From Melitaea cinxia (Eukaryota > Arthropoda > Insecta > Lepidoptera > Nymphalidae), in the NCBI RefSeq assembly GCF_905220565.1, contig NC_059414.1:9484001-9548000 (forward strand): a DNA stretch of 64,000 nucleotides, written 5' to 3'. How positions within the stretch are numbered: position 1 is the stretch's first letter; the number at the start of each line of letters is the position of its first letter. Below the pieces are notes generated by a model, which was not told where the DNA came from, did not search any database, and worked only from the letters and a program-made list of their open reading frames with translations. Shown piece after piece: positions 45,001 to 59,169 of this stretch. Position numbers and translations under genes: made by a program.

Positions 45001-46770
45001 CTTAACGAATACATTACTCTAATGTAAATATAGTTTTTGCAGATACAGTCTATAAATGTCCTCAAAATCAATTAGAATTACATGAGTGTTAATTTATGTT
45101 CATAAGGTATAAAAACTTTATAAGCGGTTTTAATAGTAGGCGTATCCAGTACAGAGGAGGGCTTTAAGCCCCACTAGATTTATATTGATACTATTTACAG
45201 TACATGGATTCCTTCGTTATATAATAGTATATGTACCTATATTTGTTTTCTTTTATCATCATTTTTCGTTTATTTTATTATATACTACATCAGTAAGTTA
45301 TCGTCTTAAGACGATTTTTTAAGGTTAATAAAAATGTTTCAGCTATAAAACACTGTAATTAATTAACCTTCCATTTATGTATTTACACTTTCAATTTATA
45401 ATCAAATATTTAAATCGTTCAATTAGAGATAGCTGCGGTTAAATTTTAAAACGATGCCACTCACAATATCAAAATCGACGATTAATCTATAGCACTAAAA
45501 ACAAACATTCGAAGTACTCAAACGGTGTATATAAATATAATCGGGCAAGTTATCTCTTCGGCTAAGTCGTGTTTTCAGATGCATATTGGTTCAAGAATGC
45601 CGTTACGCAACGCTCCGGTCCAAGTTATTTGAATTTATTCAATACAAACCACCTGATATGAACATTTAGTTGAGCATGTAATAGCGGTATATAAATGTGT
45701 TGACATTAACACAACTGAAATTAGCGAGCGGAATACAAATTTCATTCAACCAAATTTTTAGCAAATTATTTCGAAATGTAATATAATTTTTTTTTATAAA
45801 AATAACTTCAAAGGAATGCGATTAAATTGTATCATATCTGCTTGAGCAACATTGCCTTTTATTGTCTCGAAATCATTTTAAAATTAATGTTTAAATATTG
45901 ACCTAAATGACTCGACAGTATTTAAAGTGTTTCGGTAAAAGTCGTAATGTTCGACCTCTACGTATTTGTACGGATTAATAAATATAACTTAAGAATATAA
46001 AAGTTAATTTTAGAAGCACACACCTTATTAATAAACGCTTTTATTACATAAGAAAATAAATTATTTTTATAATGTTTACACAGTAGTTTGTCCTAGAGTT
46101 TTTATACAGAATGGGTTCAAGCGAGAGGTATTTAATTAAAATTCACAATAAGTATCCTAACATTTCTTAGTTATGTTCAGAAAACAGTCAAATAGAAGAA
46201 GCAGTTTTAATTAAGTTGTAAACCTTCCTTGTGCCTAATTCATACAGGATATATGATGAACTTACCTTGGCAATCGTACGCTTATCAATTTTCATTACAT
46301 TATCCGTGACCAGCTTGAAATCATCTGTTCTATATCATCAAGGTTACAGTTTCTTTCACACATTAGAATATATTAAGTTGTTAACGAATTGCAAATATTT
46401 GAAGCTATCAAGCCTTTGCATAACAGCGTTAGTATGTAAAATTTTATGACTAAGAAGCAGCTTATGTCATTACCTCAGCGTAAAATCCATTCATTTCGAA
46501 GTTTATCACAAATGGCTGCGCGTTTATATTGAATAGCAATAAGGAAGCGTAATTAGAAAGGCATATAAAAGATGCAACATTGAATTATTAGAAAATTGAC
46601 AAATTAGACATTTACTCATACGAGAAGTGGTAGTGTTGTTGTGCCTAACTTTTTTCATTACACCGGGTTTCTTATGTAAAATGATTATTATGGTTACTAG
46701 TTTAACCATACAAACCAACAAAAAAATAGTAAAACAAAACAAATTACAATGGATCATTTTGACTACAAGG
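42056..46770. other. AT-rich intergenic DNA, nothing recognised
   Basis: 4.7 kb with only short low-complexity open frames. No repeats with copies elsewhere in the window were noticed. Confidence 0.55.
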
Positions 46771-46816
46771 AGGCCACACACAGACAGAGGCCTTTGCCCA
46801 GCAGTGGGATGTTGCA
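46771..46816 (+). repeat. SINE/LINE tail fragment
   Basis: 'gaggcctttgcccagcagtggga' is the shared retroelement tail seen at 4600 and, reversed, at 51670. Only the tail is preserved. Confidence 0.6.
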
Positions 46817-49800
46817 GGCGTATTTTAGTGACGCAGATGTCGTGTTACTCCGAAAAGTCTATGCCAATTACTAATACATACAAAAACGCCTAAACAATTT
46901 CAATTGTTGACATATAATTTAATTAACAAAGTAACGACTCACTCCGCTTTAAGGTTCTGTATTCCCATGCATTAAATGTTATTTATGTAAGCTGTTAGTA
47001 AATAATATAGCCACAAATAAGGACAACGTACATATTGGCTGAGTCGTTTTAGGTCAAACGACTAACAAGGTAGTTTTAAAGGCTCATCTTAGTGATTATG
47101 TCCGTCATATGTTTGAGTTCCACGCATGCGTACAGTTTTTATTATTATTCTATGCTAATATTATAGAAATACCAAGTTGTGGGGACAATTTGTTTCGTGA
47201 CTTAGGGCTCTTGAATACGTATGATGCAGTGACTTTTATACGCGCATTATTTTTTATATCGTATAAAAGATTTTTATATAAAATAGTTAAGTAAAATAAG
47301 GGTATGACGAAAATGTATTGCTCTGTCAACGATACTGCAAAAAAGTAAATAAATAGTGCAAAATGATGATAAAATTAAGAACATTTTTTATTATATAAAA
47401 TACCTTACGTAGTTTAATAAGAAATCAAAATTAACTACAAAATGTGGCTCATCAATCACGTGTTATCAAGTTACACTACACTACGATTTTGTTATAAAGT
47501 TCAACTCTAATAACGCCTTAATAATGCTCTGTATATGCGATATTTTTGATCTATTTAAAACCATGGCGACCTCATATATAACCTTTTGCCCTCATCGTCA
47601 CCACCAATAAATATGCTACTTTATAACATTCTTCGTCCAATTAAATTATTCAAAGTATAAATTCTACGCAATAATTGAATTCAAGACCGGATTAGTGGCA
47701 TGTAAACGGAAAGACTGCTTTCTTGTGTACCGTCTGCCATTAATTACTAGTGGTGGTCGCATGATGCTAGTAGAAAGCTCGACCCGGGGTCACGCCGGGA
47801 TAGGAGCATCAGTACAACACTAGGCCTTATGGCTTTCGCCTACACAATGGGGTAACTACCTTCACTTTCTTTTGTTAAATCAATGTCTCGTTACTGGATT
47901 TGACATCTCTATTGGAATGTGCTGTTATGTTAAAAAATTCTATTTATTTATCAAGAATACCCTATTTGTTTTGACTGATAAGTATATTTTAGCACACTTA
48001 TTTCAAAAATGTGGATATATGTATTATGTGTCTACTGACTGTATTACACTAAAGTAAAAAGAATCTGAAAGAATTAAAAAAATAGCTTCGTAAATATTTC
48101 AATTAAAAGTGTTTCAAAAATGTTGTAATTTATCGCTTTGGTAAAATCGCAGTGTTTATACACAATACAGCAATTTACACATGTACAGCTACATTTTGAA
48201 GAGCTTGAAAGGGCTTGGTATTTCGTTTCGGAATTTGCTTAATTTAATATACATAAAAGCGATTTCGTTTAATTAATCATTATGTAACTTTTAATAGCAT
48301 TGAAATGTAAAATTAACTTTGTACGTGTCTAAATAAAAGTATAAATCCATATTAGTATGTAATAATTGTTTGTAGATATCAAAACTTTTTTGAAATAGGT
48401 AATCCTTTTTCGAAACTATATTATATTAATATTTATTTGATTTCGAGTATCGCATCATTAAATGAATTAAAGCATCGCGATCTTCTTATAATCAGTCTAT
48501 TAGTGTATTAGGAAACAATATTTCGCAATATCATATCTCAATTCAATTGCAAATCTCAAAATATCTCTAGTACTAGACACGTAATTGCTTCAACTAGTTA
48601 AAATAAACAACTGCCATTTGTAAAATCTAAATAATTTTGTTAAATCGATAGAGAACTTCGTGACGTTCGCGTGACGTTCTCTTTGATTGTAATTTGGAGT
48701 TACGTTTAGTTTTAAAATATACATAAAACAACATTATGATTAATATTTGTAAAAAATATTTTTTTACAAATATTTATATATTAAAAAATGCACATTTTCT
48801 TACACTTAATTTTTATAAAAAAAAATGTCCATTGTAATCTATAGAAATAAAAACGAATCGCCAATTTGTATTTAGACGGATAACTGCCAAAAATTTGCTC
48901 CAAAGTAGATTTTTTTGTGTTTATTATTGTTCGGTAGTCCTTCTTTGATATGTATAAAAAAAATCGGTAGATTTACGAAAATAACATATGTTGGTACGAA
49001 GTTCAGGTTAATTACTTAGTAATAAATATTCATAAAACAAATATGTGTATCTCGATATACGTAGGTATAATATCTGTTGTAAGGAATGTTAACTGAAACG
49101 AATTTAAAAGGTGTCAATGTACAATATCCAAATGTCATAGAACAGTATCTATTTTCATTGGTAGTAAGCTATACACTTAAAAAATATTATGAAAAATGTA
49201 TGTAATACTGTAGTTATTAAATATTTAAAAGAAAATAAAGATACAATTTAAAGTAGATCCTCGTACAAAAAAAATGTCTATTATTTTTCATCTGGGTTTA
49301 CATTCATATTAATTTTAAATATTGAATTAGTACGGAATTCATAGTGTGATAGTCTATATCATTTTGCAAGTATTTTTAAAATGTCTAATCGTCGTAACGC
49401 TCAATGCGCTATTATAAATATTATTGAGATAGCTGAACACATGTGCAATAACATCATCATTTGTTTTATTAAATTCTTCATCTCGTTAAAATCTCGACAC
49501 ATCGTAAATCGTTTTAAAAATGTCACTTTTTATGCAAGTCAACTTGAAAACGTTCAGATGTTATTGCAAAATGAAAATTTTATTCGGCTGATTTACGTTC
49601 AACGATATAATATATTATAAGCGTGTAAAAGTAACCTAGCGATTAGTCGTACCCAGTAGTAGAGTTGTTAGAAACTTTTGACTAAAGTAATCTTATAGGT
49701 AATGGTAAAATTAATTATATTAAATCAATATTAAGTTCATACAATTATTACAAAGATAAAATGCAAACAGGCAGTTTAATCTGAATCATTACAAAAATAT

Positions 49801-51648
49801 AATGCAAAATTGTACTTATCTATTTAATCTACCTAATGAAAATTTTTAATATAATTTAATCCGACGTACTTGAAACACTTCTAAATTTGAATAAGTATAA
49901 AGAATTTTTAAAGAAATTTAAACACAATTAGTTAAATTATCTCGAATACAAAGTTCATCAATTTACATATTTATGTGACATCCACTTCTGTATATTTTGG
50001 TTTGATAGTTTCGAATGTATTTTTTGTATCTGTTTATTTTAATTGATTATAGTTATTGGGATGATTGTGCAATGTAGTACAGATTCTTGAGGCGTGAAAT
50101 CGTATTTACATAATGTGATAAACAGTTCGGTGATCACCTTATTTTATTGGTTGTTAATACGCTTAACTTTATTAGTGGCTATCGCTCGCGCCTTTGGTGT
50201 TCGGTTTCAACAGATCCAGTATATTGTCGAGTACGTTTATCTCAAACTAAATGATTGTTTATTAATGTACATAATGTAGACTTTACCTATTTTAAACAGT
50301 TATTATGTGTTGTGCCTGTCTTTCAATTAAATTAAACATTGCGGTGACGTAATGATGATCTAACTACTTAAATGTGTTTGTTGAAATAGTGTATAGCGTA
50401 AGTGACACCACACTTCTTTGTATATAACAAAATTTTAAAGTGTAACGGAAATTATGATAGTGTAAACTCACATAGATTTATAATTATACTGCTTTTATTT
50501 CTGCTTAAAATATATGCGTAAATGGTACACTGAAATTAATTTAAATTGATGAATGAAAATAGAAAAGAAATTATACTTGAAAATTACCAGTTAAAACTAG
50601 TTTTATACTGCCCACAAGTAAGAATAATATTTATCTTATGTCTCTCTATATTTTGACATTTAGAATGTAGAAGTTCATCACAGTCTTAATAACGGACTAG
50701 TTGTATGTTAAAACTATAAATTGTTAAGGACATGCCCTCAAATAAAAAGGAATGCTCTCGTGTCGGTGTTAATTGATGATCCCTTTTCCATTCACTCGGT
50801 CATCGGCAGGGGTACAAAGGCTTAAAATAACACAAAAGCCGGAAAGTTATGTTAAAGGTAAATTAAAATAGATGGGATAGTGTTGTTCTGTATTAAATTA
50901 TGATATATAAAATTTAAATATCGTGTGTATATGGAATAGTTTTTACGCTTTGTGACGAATCGACAGATCGTTAGCAATCAACACGGTTTGATGTCGTAAG
51001 AACTGTGACTGTTGGTCTACACGGAGTGGTTTTACTATTGTATGTGGTCGAAACTTGAAAATATCGTTAATTTTTAAAAAATATATAACATTTGAATCGT
51101 AGTTAGCTGGATTAGTCAAATGTCGAAGCTACTTAAATTAGAACTTAAATTGAGTTCTGGTTCCTTTCTATATATTTATGTGCTAAAGCGTAAGCACAAC
51201 TATTGTATAGCGGTATTTAGGATGTTCAGTTACCAAACCTTCAAATTGGTCTGTATTATCTGCTCTAGTGCACTACAACTAAGGTGCTCCAAAAGCTCTT
51301 GATAATAAATTGAATAATACTTTTTAGGATGCTAGTAGGTTTTTTCTCATTTATATAGCCAAAAATGTTTGAAGAAATTCACATTGCTTTGGTCAGAGTA
51401 TATTTAATTTAATAATATTACTAATATTATCGAAGTTAAACTTCTTTAGCGGCATGAGCGTAGAATTTTTACGGATGAAACGGCAACGTTTTGATGAAAC
51501 GGCAACGTTTTTGTCGATGGCGCTGGAACGGAAATCTAAAGCTTTAGATTTGTATAAATATAAACGAGACTTAAAAATTAGTTTGCCAAAGATGTTTCAC
51601 TTCTGACATGTGTAATTTGAACGCACGAACTTTTTTATTTTTATTCGC
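46817..51648. other. AT-rich intergenic DNA, nothing recognised
   Basis: A GC-richer patch at about 47755-47865 ('cgacccggggtcacgccggg') stands out but matches nothing I know. Open frames of 60-80 codons here are AT-driven. Confidence 0.5.
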
Positions 51649-51931
51649 ATTCAGCCTCTAATAACCCACTACTGGGCAAAGGCCCCCACGTAGAAGAAGG
51701 ATCAGAGCTTATAACCGTGGTTTAAGGTTTAGTTCTAAGGTTGGTGGATATATTCCCTACTATGAGTTAAGATCGCTATCACGTGTACATGATACCAATC
51801 GGGACCCACAAGGTTTGTACAAACACCCAGACCACGGCATACATATGTATGGCCAATACAAAAATTTGTTGTTTAACCGCCAGCGCAACAGCCACAAACC
51901 AGTGCTGTAACCGTTGCACCAACGCATCGTC
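51649..51931 (-). mobile_element. tRNA-derived SINE, reverse orientation
   Basis: On the minus strand the head at 51931 reads gacgatgcgttggtgcaacgg. Its TGGTGCAACGG (51921-51911) fits the Pol III A box. The body contains 'gccgtggtctgggtgtttgta' and 'ttgtgggtcccgat' blocks as in lepidopteran Metulj-type SINEs. The tail is the shared 'ggcctttgcccagtagtggg' (51690-51668). The B box is degenerate. The 93-codon open frame across it on the plus strand is therefore not a gene. Confidence 0.7.
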
Positions 51932-53837
51932 AAAAGGAGCAAACAGAAGAAATAACGTCATACAGAATGGTAACAAAAACAATATTCTTAGAGCATCAAA
52001 AGATCTTCACGATATGGTAAATCGTTTAGGTGTTAATAAGTCTTTATTAGAGTTTAAGTACTAGCATAACTTTAAAAAGATTAATGTTTTTAATAGCATT
52101 ACAGACGAATCTAGCAAATAAATCATTACTTTGACTGGTCTCTATTTCTAATGTATTTAAAAGTTTTATGTTGCTGTGTTGAAAACAGTCAAACATAAAT
52201 TTGAAATCTTGTTCCTAGCCCACAAATCGGCTCAGACGGAATTATAGCATATTCTTAGACAGGTATTAACTAAGTGGTAGCCATATTTTACGTCAAACTT
52301 TTTTTGGCTACGCGCCTAAAATTTTTGCATTCCGGCTTTGAGAAAATGTTTCTTGCAATGCAGCAGCCGTGAGAATTTATATTTATTCAAAAAGGTTTAT
52401 TTTTATTTAGGTGATTAGAGTCATTGGTTTCGATTTGGATGTTTTTCGTTAAAAATCTTTTAGTCTTCTGTTTACGCTATCGTTCTTTTTCCCCCATTTG
52501 TTTGTTTGAACTGATAATTTGTAAACAAAATTAGTCATTAAGTAAGTAAAACTGTAACTAATTTTCATTCATTGCATATTTTTTTACGATTGATTGTTAA
52601 AGATTTAACGCTTCAATATACTTAGGATACGATAAAATTGGCAATGTTTGGTACACTATATATGGAAATAATTTCATTTTAATGAATGAAATTACTTAAA
52701 ACGGATATTTACCATGTTTTTTTTCGGTTTTACGAGACCGTCTCGTGAACAGACATTCGTAGAAAATTTCGAAATATCGAGCTCCGCAAAATAAAAATTA
52801 AAAACATGCTAAATATCCCATTTTAAATAACTTTAATAATGAAAATAGCAACGTTAATTTAAAATTTTTATGAATAAAGTTTAAACATTACATATCTTCA
52901 TTGTATATTCAATGCTACGTGCCTTTGCAAATTAGTTTAAAATTTAATGTTAAACATATATCAGCATCAAACCATGGTGGACTTTTCATGACATAGGAAT
53001 TCAAAATGCAAGAAATCCTGTAGTATGATCGCACAAAAGTCACGGCATAATTTCCTATACGACCCCATCGGTTCGCGTGCTCACCTCAGACAGACATAAA
53101 GACACGCATATTAAATATTACATAGCAATAAAAGGCTAATTGGTACGTGCGCTACATTCTAACGAATCGTAAGATGTAAGTGACCATTTAATTGTTACCA
53201 TTGACGAAATACGAGTTTCGATTAAAAAAATCGTTTAAGTTATTTGTTATATTTATTAATAATCGTCACTTGTTTTTCATTAAAAAAATATAAATAATAA
53301 TAAATAATAATATACGATTTTCATTTTCAATCCACAGTTCCACTTTGGTTCTTTAAACTTTAGTGGCAAAGTCGAGGTCAGAGGGGTCAGAGGATTATTT
53401 TAATCTTATCTATAGTCTAATTTTTAAAACTCCGGCTTTTAATTATGTATTTCAACCAGCATTTAGACAACGCAATCTGCAAGGAGGAATTATGTTGTTA
53501 CCTAATCCTCAATGAAGTAGATTGTTTTATTTTTTCTTCTAATTTATGTATAATTTTTGATAGTTTGTAAGTGAAAAAATTTGTAAATGTCCGCCTCGTT
53601 ATTTATTATATTATTATTATTCTACTATTTCAAGACTATTTATTGAAGCATTTGAGCGTGAAACTTGACATAACGCGTAAAATACATAATATCCATAATA
53701 GGCATATATACCTACTACAACCATTCTTAGTAAATTTAGAGTTCGTTGCTCTAATTATAACTAGACGTTCTATATACAATTTAGCCCTTGTTGACGATAT
53801 CTTAGATCACGTCTGGGGTAGTAATGGTAAAAGAAAT
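51932..53837. other. AT-rich intergenic DNA, nothing recognised
   Basis: Contains a short direct duplication 'gatgaaacggcaacgttt' just left of it (51475-51510) and (taa)n runs near 53290. No gene seen. Confidence 0.5.
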
Positions 53838-54105
53838 ACAAGAAGTTCCCAATTCCACTGTATTTTTATGTGTGTTACTTCACAATTTTCTACTATGTGT
53901 TTTACAGACTTTGATGATTCTTTTTTTAATAGAAAGCTGGTGCTTGTCGTGTGTTCACATTTAAATTTAATCGAGATCTTATGAGAAATTTTTGTTATCT
54001 GTTACAATGAGTTTTTAAATTGTTTTTTTTTACTACTTATGTTATATTACTTGTTGATGTAAATTGAAGTCGGTTTTTTTTCGTTTGCGAGCAAACACAA
54101 TTATT
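53838..54105 (+). repeat. MITE copy with an intact right end
   Basis: 'cccaattccactgtatttttatgtg', 'actttgatgattcttttttt', 'gaaagctggtg', 'ttgttgatgtaaattgaagtcggtt' and the 'cgtttgcgagcaaacacaatta' flank align with 5593-6171. The right terminal repeat at 54066-54075 is perfect; the left one is lost. The 137-codon frame overlapping it is incidental. Confidence 0.75.
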
Positions 54106-54226
54106 ATAATGTTAGTATTGACAATACAGACACAGATACTCACACAGAGACATAGACAGTTTGTTTGTTTAAATCACAAATTGTGAGTGTTTTCATTAGG
54201 TCCAATTTGAGAACGTTCTTCACTAA

Positions 54227-54284
54227 GCCCGAAGCGATACTTAAGTATCTCGAGTAATGTGTGATACTTTAAATCGCTTCGGGC
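54227..54284. repeat. Long hairpin, 22-23-nt arms with a 13-nt loop
   Basis: The arm 54227-54249 (gcccgaagcgat then acttaagtatc) pairs with 54263-54284 (gatactttaa then atcgcttcgggc). There is one bulged position and the outer 12 bp are perfect. The inner part contains a perfect 14-nt palindrome. GC-rich ends in AT-rich DNA make this stand out. Size is near that of a short pre-miRNA stem. Confidence 0.75.
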
Positions 54285-56704
54285 AAGGCCACTGGTTTAT
54301 GGGTAATTTTAACAGTTATGGTTTTTTCTTACGACTACAATACATCACAGATTAAATAAATTTGTAATTGATTCGATTCGTAAGTATTAAGCATATCGAA
54401 TAATAAGAGAACGTCAATGAAATTTTATTTTTTACGTAATCAATGATATATTTACTTATGTTTACAAGTAAACAAAATCGATATAAATGTTTTATGGAAT
54501 ATATTTATGTAATAGTTTTATTTATTGAAAAGATATCGAATTCCTTACGAATAATATTACACGTTTTCTACTTATCAAGGCTTGTGTGTGAAATTATTTA
54601 CATTTTAAGGTCGGTTATTTCGGTGATTGCTACATGTTTTAACGGTTGTTATCCACATTCCTTATTACTCAGTTATACTTAATTTATTTAGTTTATCTTA
54701 AATTTTAAGTACTTACTAGTCTTTCCATTCGATTTTACATGCACTACCGTGTTTAAAATTAACTTTTTTTTTTTATAAAAGCTTTAGTATAGTATTACAA
54801 ATATTTATTAATATTTGTTATTTTATTTGTAGCGATTTTACCTTCGAAAGGAATTCAGGTCAGACTCAATTGTTATCAAGGTTTTGATGATAATCGTGAA
54901 TACATTACTACATTTTACATTAGAGAATTACCTTAATAACATAATAGTCAAAACATATAATTTCTACGAGGAAATATTAAATATTATATGTATCTTTAAG
55001 TTATTTTAAGTAATTTCTCATAAACTACAAAAGAGCGTTTTTTGTTTATTGAATTTTCATATCAGAAATAAAATATATATTCCCATGAATAACCCATTAA
55101 TCAATCAAGCCATTTGTTTTGAAGATACTATGTTATAATTATTTCATGATATTATAATATATCTCTTAATTTCTTTTTGACATTGATCTTCTAGTGCCAG
55201 AATGATTCACTTCGATTCCAATGATCTTGGATACTTTGTTACTAGCTACTTATGAAGACACCTTGGGCTCGAATCTTAAGCTGTGTACGTCAAATGGTAT
55301 ATACGTCAAAGGTTTAGTAAATTGTGATTGTGTGATGAAAACGCCCGAAATAAATGAACTAAATTACTCTCAGCGTGGTATGTTTTCATTTAAAAGAAGT
55401 TGATTTTTGCAAACGCTCTTCACTTTATTTATATTTTGTTTCCACGTTGTTAAAATTATCTTAAGTTTAGTCTCGATTTGCCTTGTGATGTATTGTGGCG
55501 TTTTTCATTTAGTCTCGTTGACACAAGATTTATTATATTGCAAGAAAATTCGTGCCTTAAAGTGGGTGGGTTTGAAATTAAGTAATTAATGATTATCATT
55601 ATGTTCTAAATTAATATGGGAACGTGATAATATTTGACGTGCCTGCGCAAGAGATGATATAGATTTATTATAGTTTTGAACGTCGAATTTATACGAAAAT
55701 GATTTTTGTTGATTTATTACTTTGTACTTAATGACTTTTAAATTAATTTAACGCTATGTACAAATAATACGAAGATAATAATTAAACATTTTTAATTCTT
55801 ACAACACAAAATAGCTTTCATCGTAGTAATAAAATTGAAACTAATAATTAAGAGGGCTAAGAATTAAGTGGGTAGATATTTAAAATGTTGTATTTTAATA
55901 AAGATAAAAAAGTATAAATTTTAATAACCTTTAATAAACAAAAAAAAAAAATCGAAGCAAGAGAAAAAAAAATATCGTCGTAATAAAAAGGAAAAAGGAT
56001 GAAGAGGTTGTTATGTTATGAAACTATGTAGAAAGGAAAACAGTAAATTCTACATTATCCGCTTAAAGCGGCTTTAGAAATTGTAGATTTCAATAAGATA
56101 ACTTTGAAAGCAAGCGAAAGTCAACAAATATGGACAAGAGGAAGGATGCTCGGCCGATCTCAGCCGTATATTATTTGACATTATTAAAGAAATCATCTAT
56201 AAAATAATGTATCCTCTTGAACATACACTATAACTATTAGAATAGTAGAATATTAATATTACTAATACTTAAGCTTACGAGGATTAATATTTTAATGGGT
56301 GTTTGTTACGATTTCGTGTAAATACTAAATATTGAATAATCTATATGCACAATAAATCTTCAGCTTCCTAGAGAGCTTTTGAATAAGACACATTTACATT
56401 TTTATATTGAAATAATTGCCAACTTCAAGAGAATTGACGAATTTTATTCAAAAAGCTTTGCAAAACAAATAAACAAAGACTCATTTTGTACATTTAAATT
56501 ATGTATCGACACCAAGATACCAACAAACTAAATGGAACAAAATTGGTTTTTTAGGAGTACTTTTCGAAGGGTCTCTTAACGTGGAACGTTTAATGACATT
56601 CAATCGATAACATGTATGTACATAGCATACATATATATTTATAAAAAATAACAAATCTATTTATTAAAATGAACCGTAAATAGCGACCAAATCATCTCAC
56701 TAAC
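54285..56704. other. AT-rich intergenic DNA, nothing recognised
   Basis: A-rich tracts at 55940-56000. No gene or repeat family recognised. Confidence 0.5.
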
Positions 56705-56998
56705 CTGATAATATCATACCCCAATGCGTATACGCATCAACGATGTACACTTTATAACCATATCTTTTTCTCAAACAACTGTCCAAAACTTTTTAACTTG
56801 TTTGGCCGGCTGATCGACGAAAAAGTTACATTTTTGTCTTAAAACAAATCTAGACTTTATGCCAAAGATGTTAGGGTAAATTATCCCCTGAGATTTCCCG
56901 TCAGATGTGATTGTTGAACAGGTGCGGAGAGCAACAGGTGATTTTGTGACCGCTAATATATTGGATACAGGATCGAAATCAGCGTTCGACATATTGTG
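56705..56998 (-). pseudogene. Frameshifted coding-like segment, family unknown
   Basis: On the minus strand an ATG frame from 56992 gives 73 residues of protein-like composition. It contains GIIYPNIFG followed by a C-x-FFVDQP block, and ends at TGA near 56771. Just before that stop, another frame opens (SCLRKRYGYKVYIVDAYTHWG...) and continues to a good splice donor, CAG/gttagtgag at 56705-56704. A weak acceptor (tttacatag) precedes 56998. Two abutting coding-like frames suggest one exon broken by a frameshift, or an assembly error. The C-x(~26)-C spacing around G-I-YPN loosely recalls a CUB domain, but that is a guess. Confidence 0.35.
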
Positions 56999-57211
56999 CT
57001 ATGTAAATTTTGTATCAATGCATGCTATTGTAGATGTTAAGACTGTAACCTAAGTTCCATTTTAGCGTAACAAACGTGACAGATGGGAGTTATTTTTTCG
57101 CTTATGTAATTCAGTAAGTACTTATGTGTAAGGTGATTGGAGTTTTGGAATTTAAATGTCTAAGCCAAGATTGAAGACGAGTGACTTACAACAGCAAAGC
57201 ATATTTATTTA

Positions 57212-57418
57212 TAACTAGCTGACCCGGCAAACTTCGTATCGCCTAACAGTCGATTCTTTAATTTTATAAAAATTTTTTTTTAGAATTTTTCACTCCATAA
57301 GAACCATCCTAGTACTTCAAGGAATATTTAAAAAAAAGAATTAGCGAAATCGGTCCAACCGTTCTCGAGTTTTGCGCTTAGCAACACATTCAGCGACTCA
57401 TTTTTATATTATAGAAGA
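57212..57418 (-). repeat. Dispersed repeat, reverse copy of 59170-59464
   Basis: On the minus strand: 'ataatataaaaatgagtcgctgaatgtgttgctaagcg' pattern, 'gagaacggttggaccgatttcgct', then 'gatacgaagtttgccgggtcagctag'. About 90 bp shorter inside than its partner. Confidence 0.8.
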
Positions 57419-58270
57419 TATTTTATTCCTCTAATTAAAAAAAAGTGACATACACGAAAGTTACATCATAGCGGTTGAAAAACGAGAAAACAATGTTTAA
57501 AATAATGCCTAAACTATGTTTTATACTTTCATCTGTCTTGAACGAACGTTAAAAACACCTTAAGTTTGTTCATTGCTGAATAAATATAAACAGTTTTAAG
57601 GTAATGAAATGACAAATACTATAGTAAAGCAAGCACGTAGATAATAGACGTAGTTGCCACACATTATATATACACATAATAAGTATATACACATTATATA
57701 TAAATTATTATAAGTGAAGCTACTATTACGTTTTTCGAATTTATTTTCGCAATGATTTTGTTTTTATTTCTACAGGTTTTTTTTTTAACTTGTATACCTA
57801 GTATATTTCGTTTTGCAACACAAATATATTTTTCGACAAAATAATTCAAATTTTGCTGTTTTAGTTACTACTTCCGCAAAAAAATTATACGTAATCAATT
57901 TTAATAATCCGTTATAAAATATTTTACATCAGCCCTTTATTTAAATACTTTATGTTTCTTTAATTGTTAGAAAGTTAAACAAGTAAAACAAATTAACCTA
58001 GATTAATTGATTAAATAGAATTCGCATTAAATGTCAAACAGCTTTGTTTATTTATTAATTTTGGCAAAAATTTACGGTTAAAATGAAAATGTGCTTGTTA
58101 ATATTCTAGTTCATAAATTAAGTATTATTAATGGATTAATAAATAAAAAATATATAATATAATTATACAATGGGGAAAGTGTTTTATATGTTAACGTGTT
58201 AATATAAAAAAAACACGGTAATATCAAAAATTGGCCGCCGAATTAGAAATAATACAAAAAATTTAAAGTA

Positions 58271-58320
<50 letters not shown>

Positions 58321-59169
58321 AGATTTAGCTCAACGCTATAAAATATATTTTAATATATATTGTAAGTCTTCTAAACTTATAGCTTTTTTTGACAACATCG
58401 AGATTGAACAGAGAAGCGAACAGACGAAGTTTCAGTACTTACTTTTAGAACATAGTAGTTTAACATTATTAGTTTAGAACCAAAAGACTAAATTAGTAAG
58501 CTATTTAAAAAAACTGTGTTTGGTTGTAAAAAAATTGTAATTTCGTAGAAATGGAAAAAAACATTTTGATACTACTGGTAGCACCGCGTGACCCGTCTAG
58601 TTAAGAAAGCATTTTTTTTTTCAAGTATAAATTATTACGAAATACTTCGTGTAAAACGGTAAATTATTATCTACATAACAGTTTAGTGAGTCGGACGCTT
58701 CGATCAAAAGGATAATTATATTCATTGATATTGTTAATAAAAAATGTTTGAATGTTACTAAGTACCTATTATGTTTACAAACCCACCGACCGGATTTCAT
58801 TTAATTCGACGATTAAAAACAATCGAATTAACAAGTCAGCGAAATTAAAAGTGAAATTGATGTATCACTTATATTAATATATAAATAAAATTTTATCCGT
58901 CTGTCACTCTATTATTTATTTTCTTTTAGTTAATAAAAATACTAGCTAAAAAAAAACTTTGAGTGATATAGATAGTATATTTGATGTTTTTAAGAAAAAC
59001 CAATTTAAAAAAAACTCAGGAATAAGAATAATTTCAACGTTTTCATTGTTGATTTTCTCTAGAGTTAAGCAAAATTGTGTTAAAAACGTTTGTCAATGTT
59101 TCAGTTAGTTTTTATCAACTGGAATCTTTGTTCAGGTAAATTCATTTTTATTAACATTGACATCATATC
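57419..59169. other. AT-rich DNA between inverted repeat copies, with a (TA)n tract
   Basis: Holds a (TA)20-type microsatellite at 58277-58316 and no gene. It forms the spacer of the inverted pair 57212-57418 / 59170-59464. Confidence 0.55.
58277..58316. repeat. (TA)n microsatellite
   Basis: About twenty perfect TA units. Confidence 0.9.

Noticed and set aside
51783..52064. 93-codon plus-strand frame
   Set aside because: Its first half is the complement of the tRNA-derived SINE; the remainder has no recognisable domain.
53571..53984. 137-codon plus-strand frame
   Set aside because: The right half is MITE sequence and the left half is AT-rich; no domain is seen.
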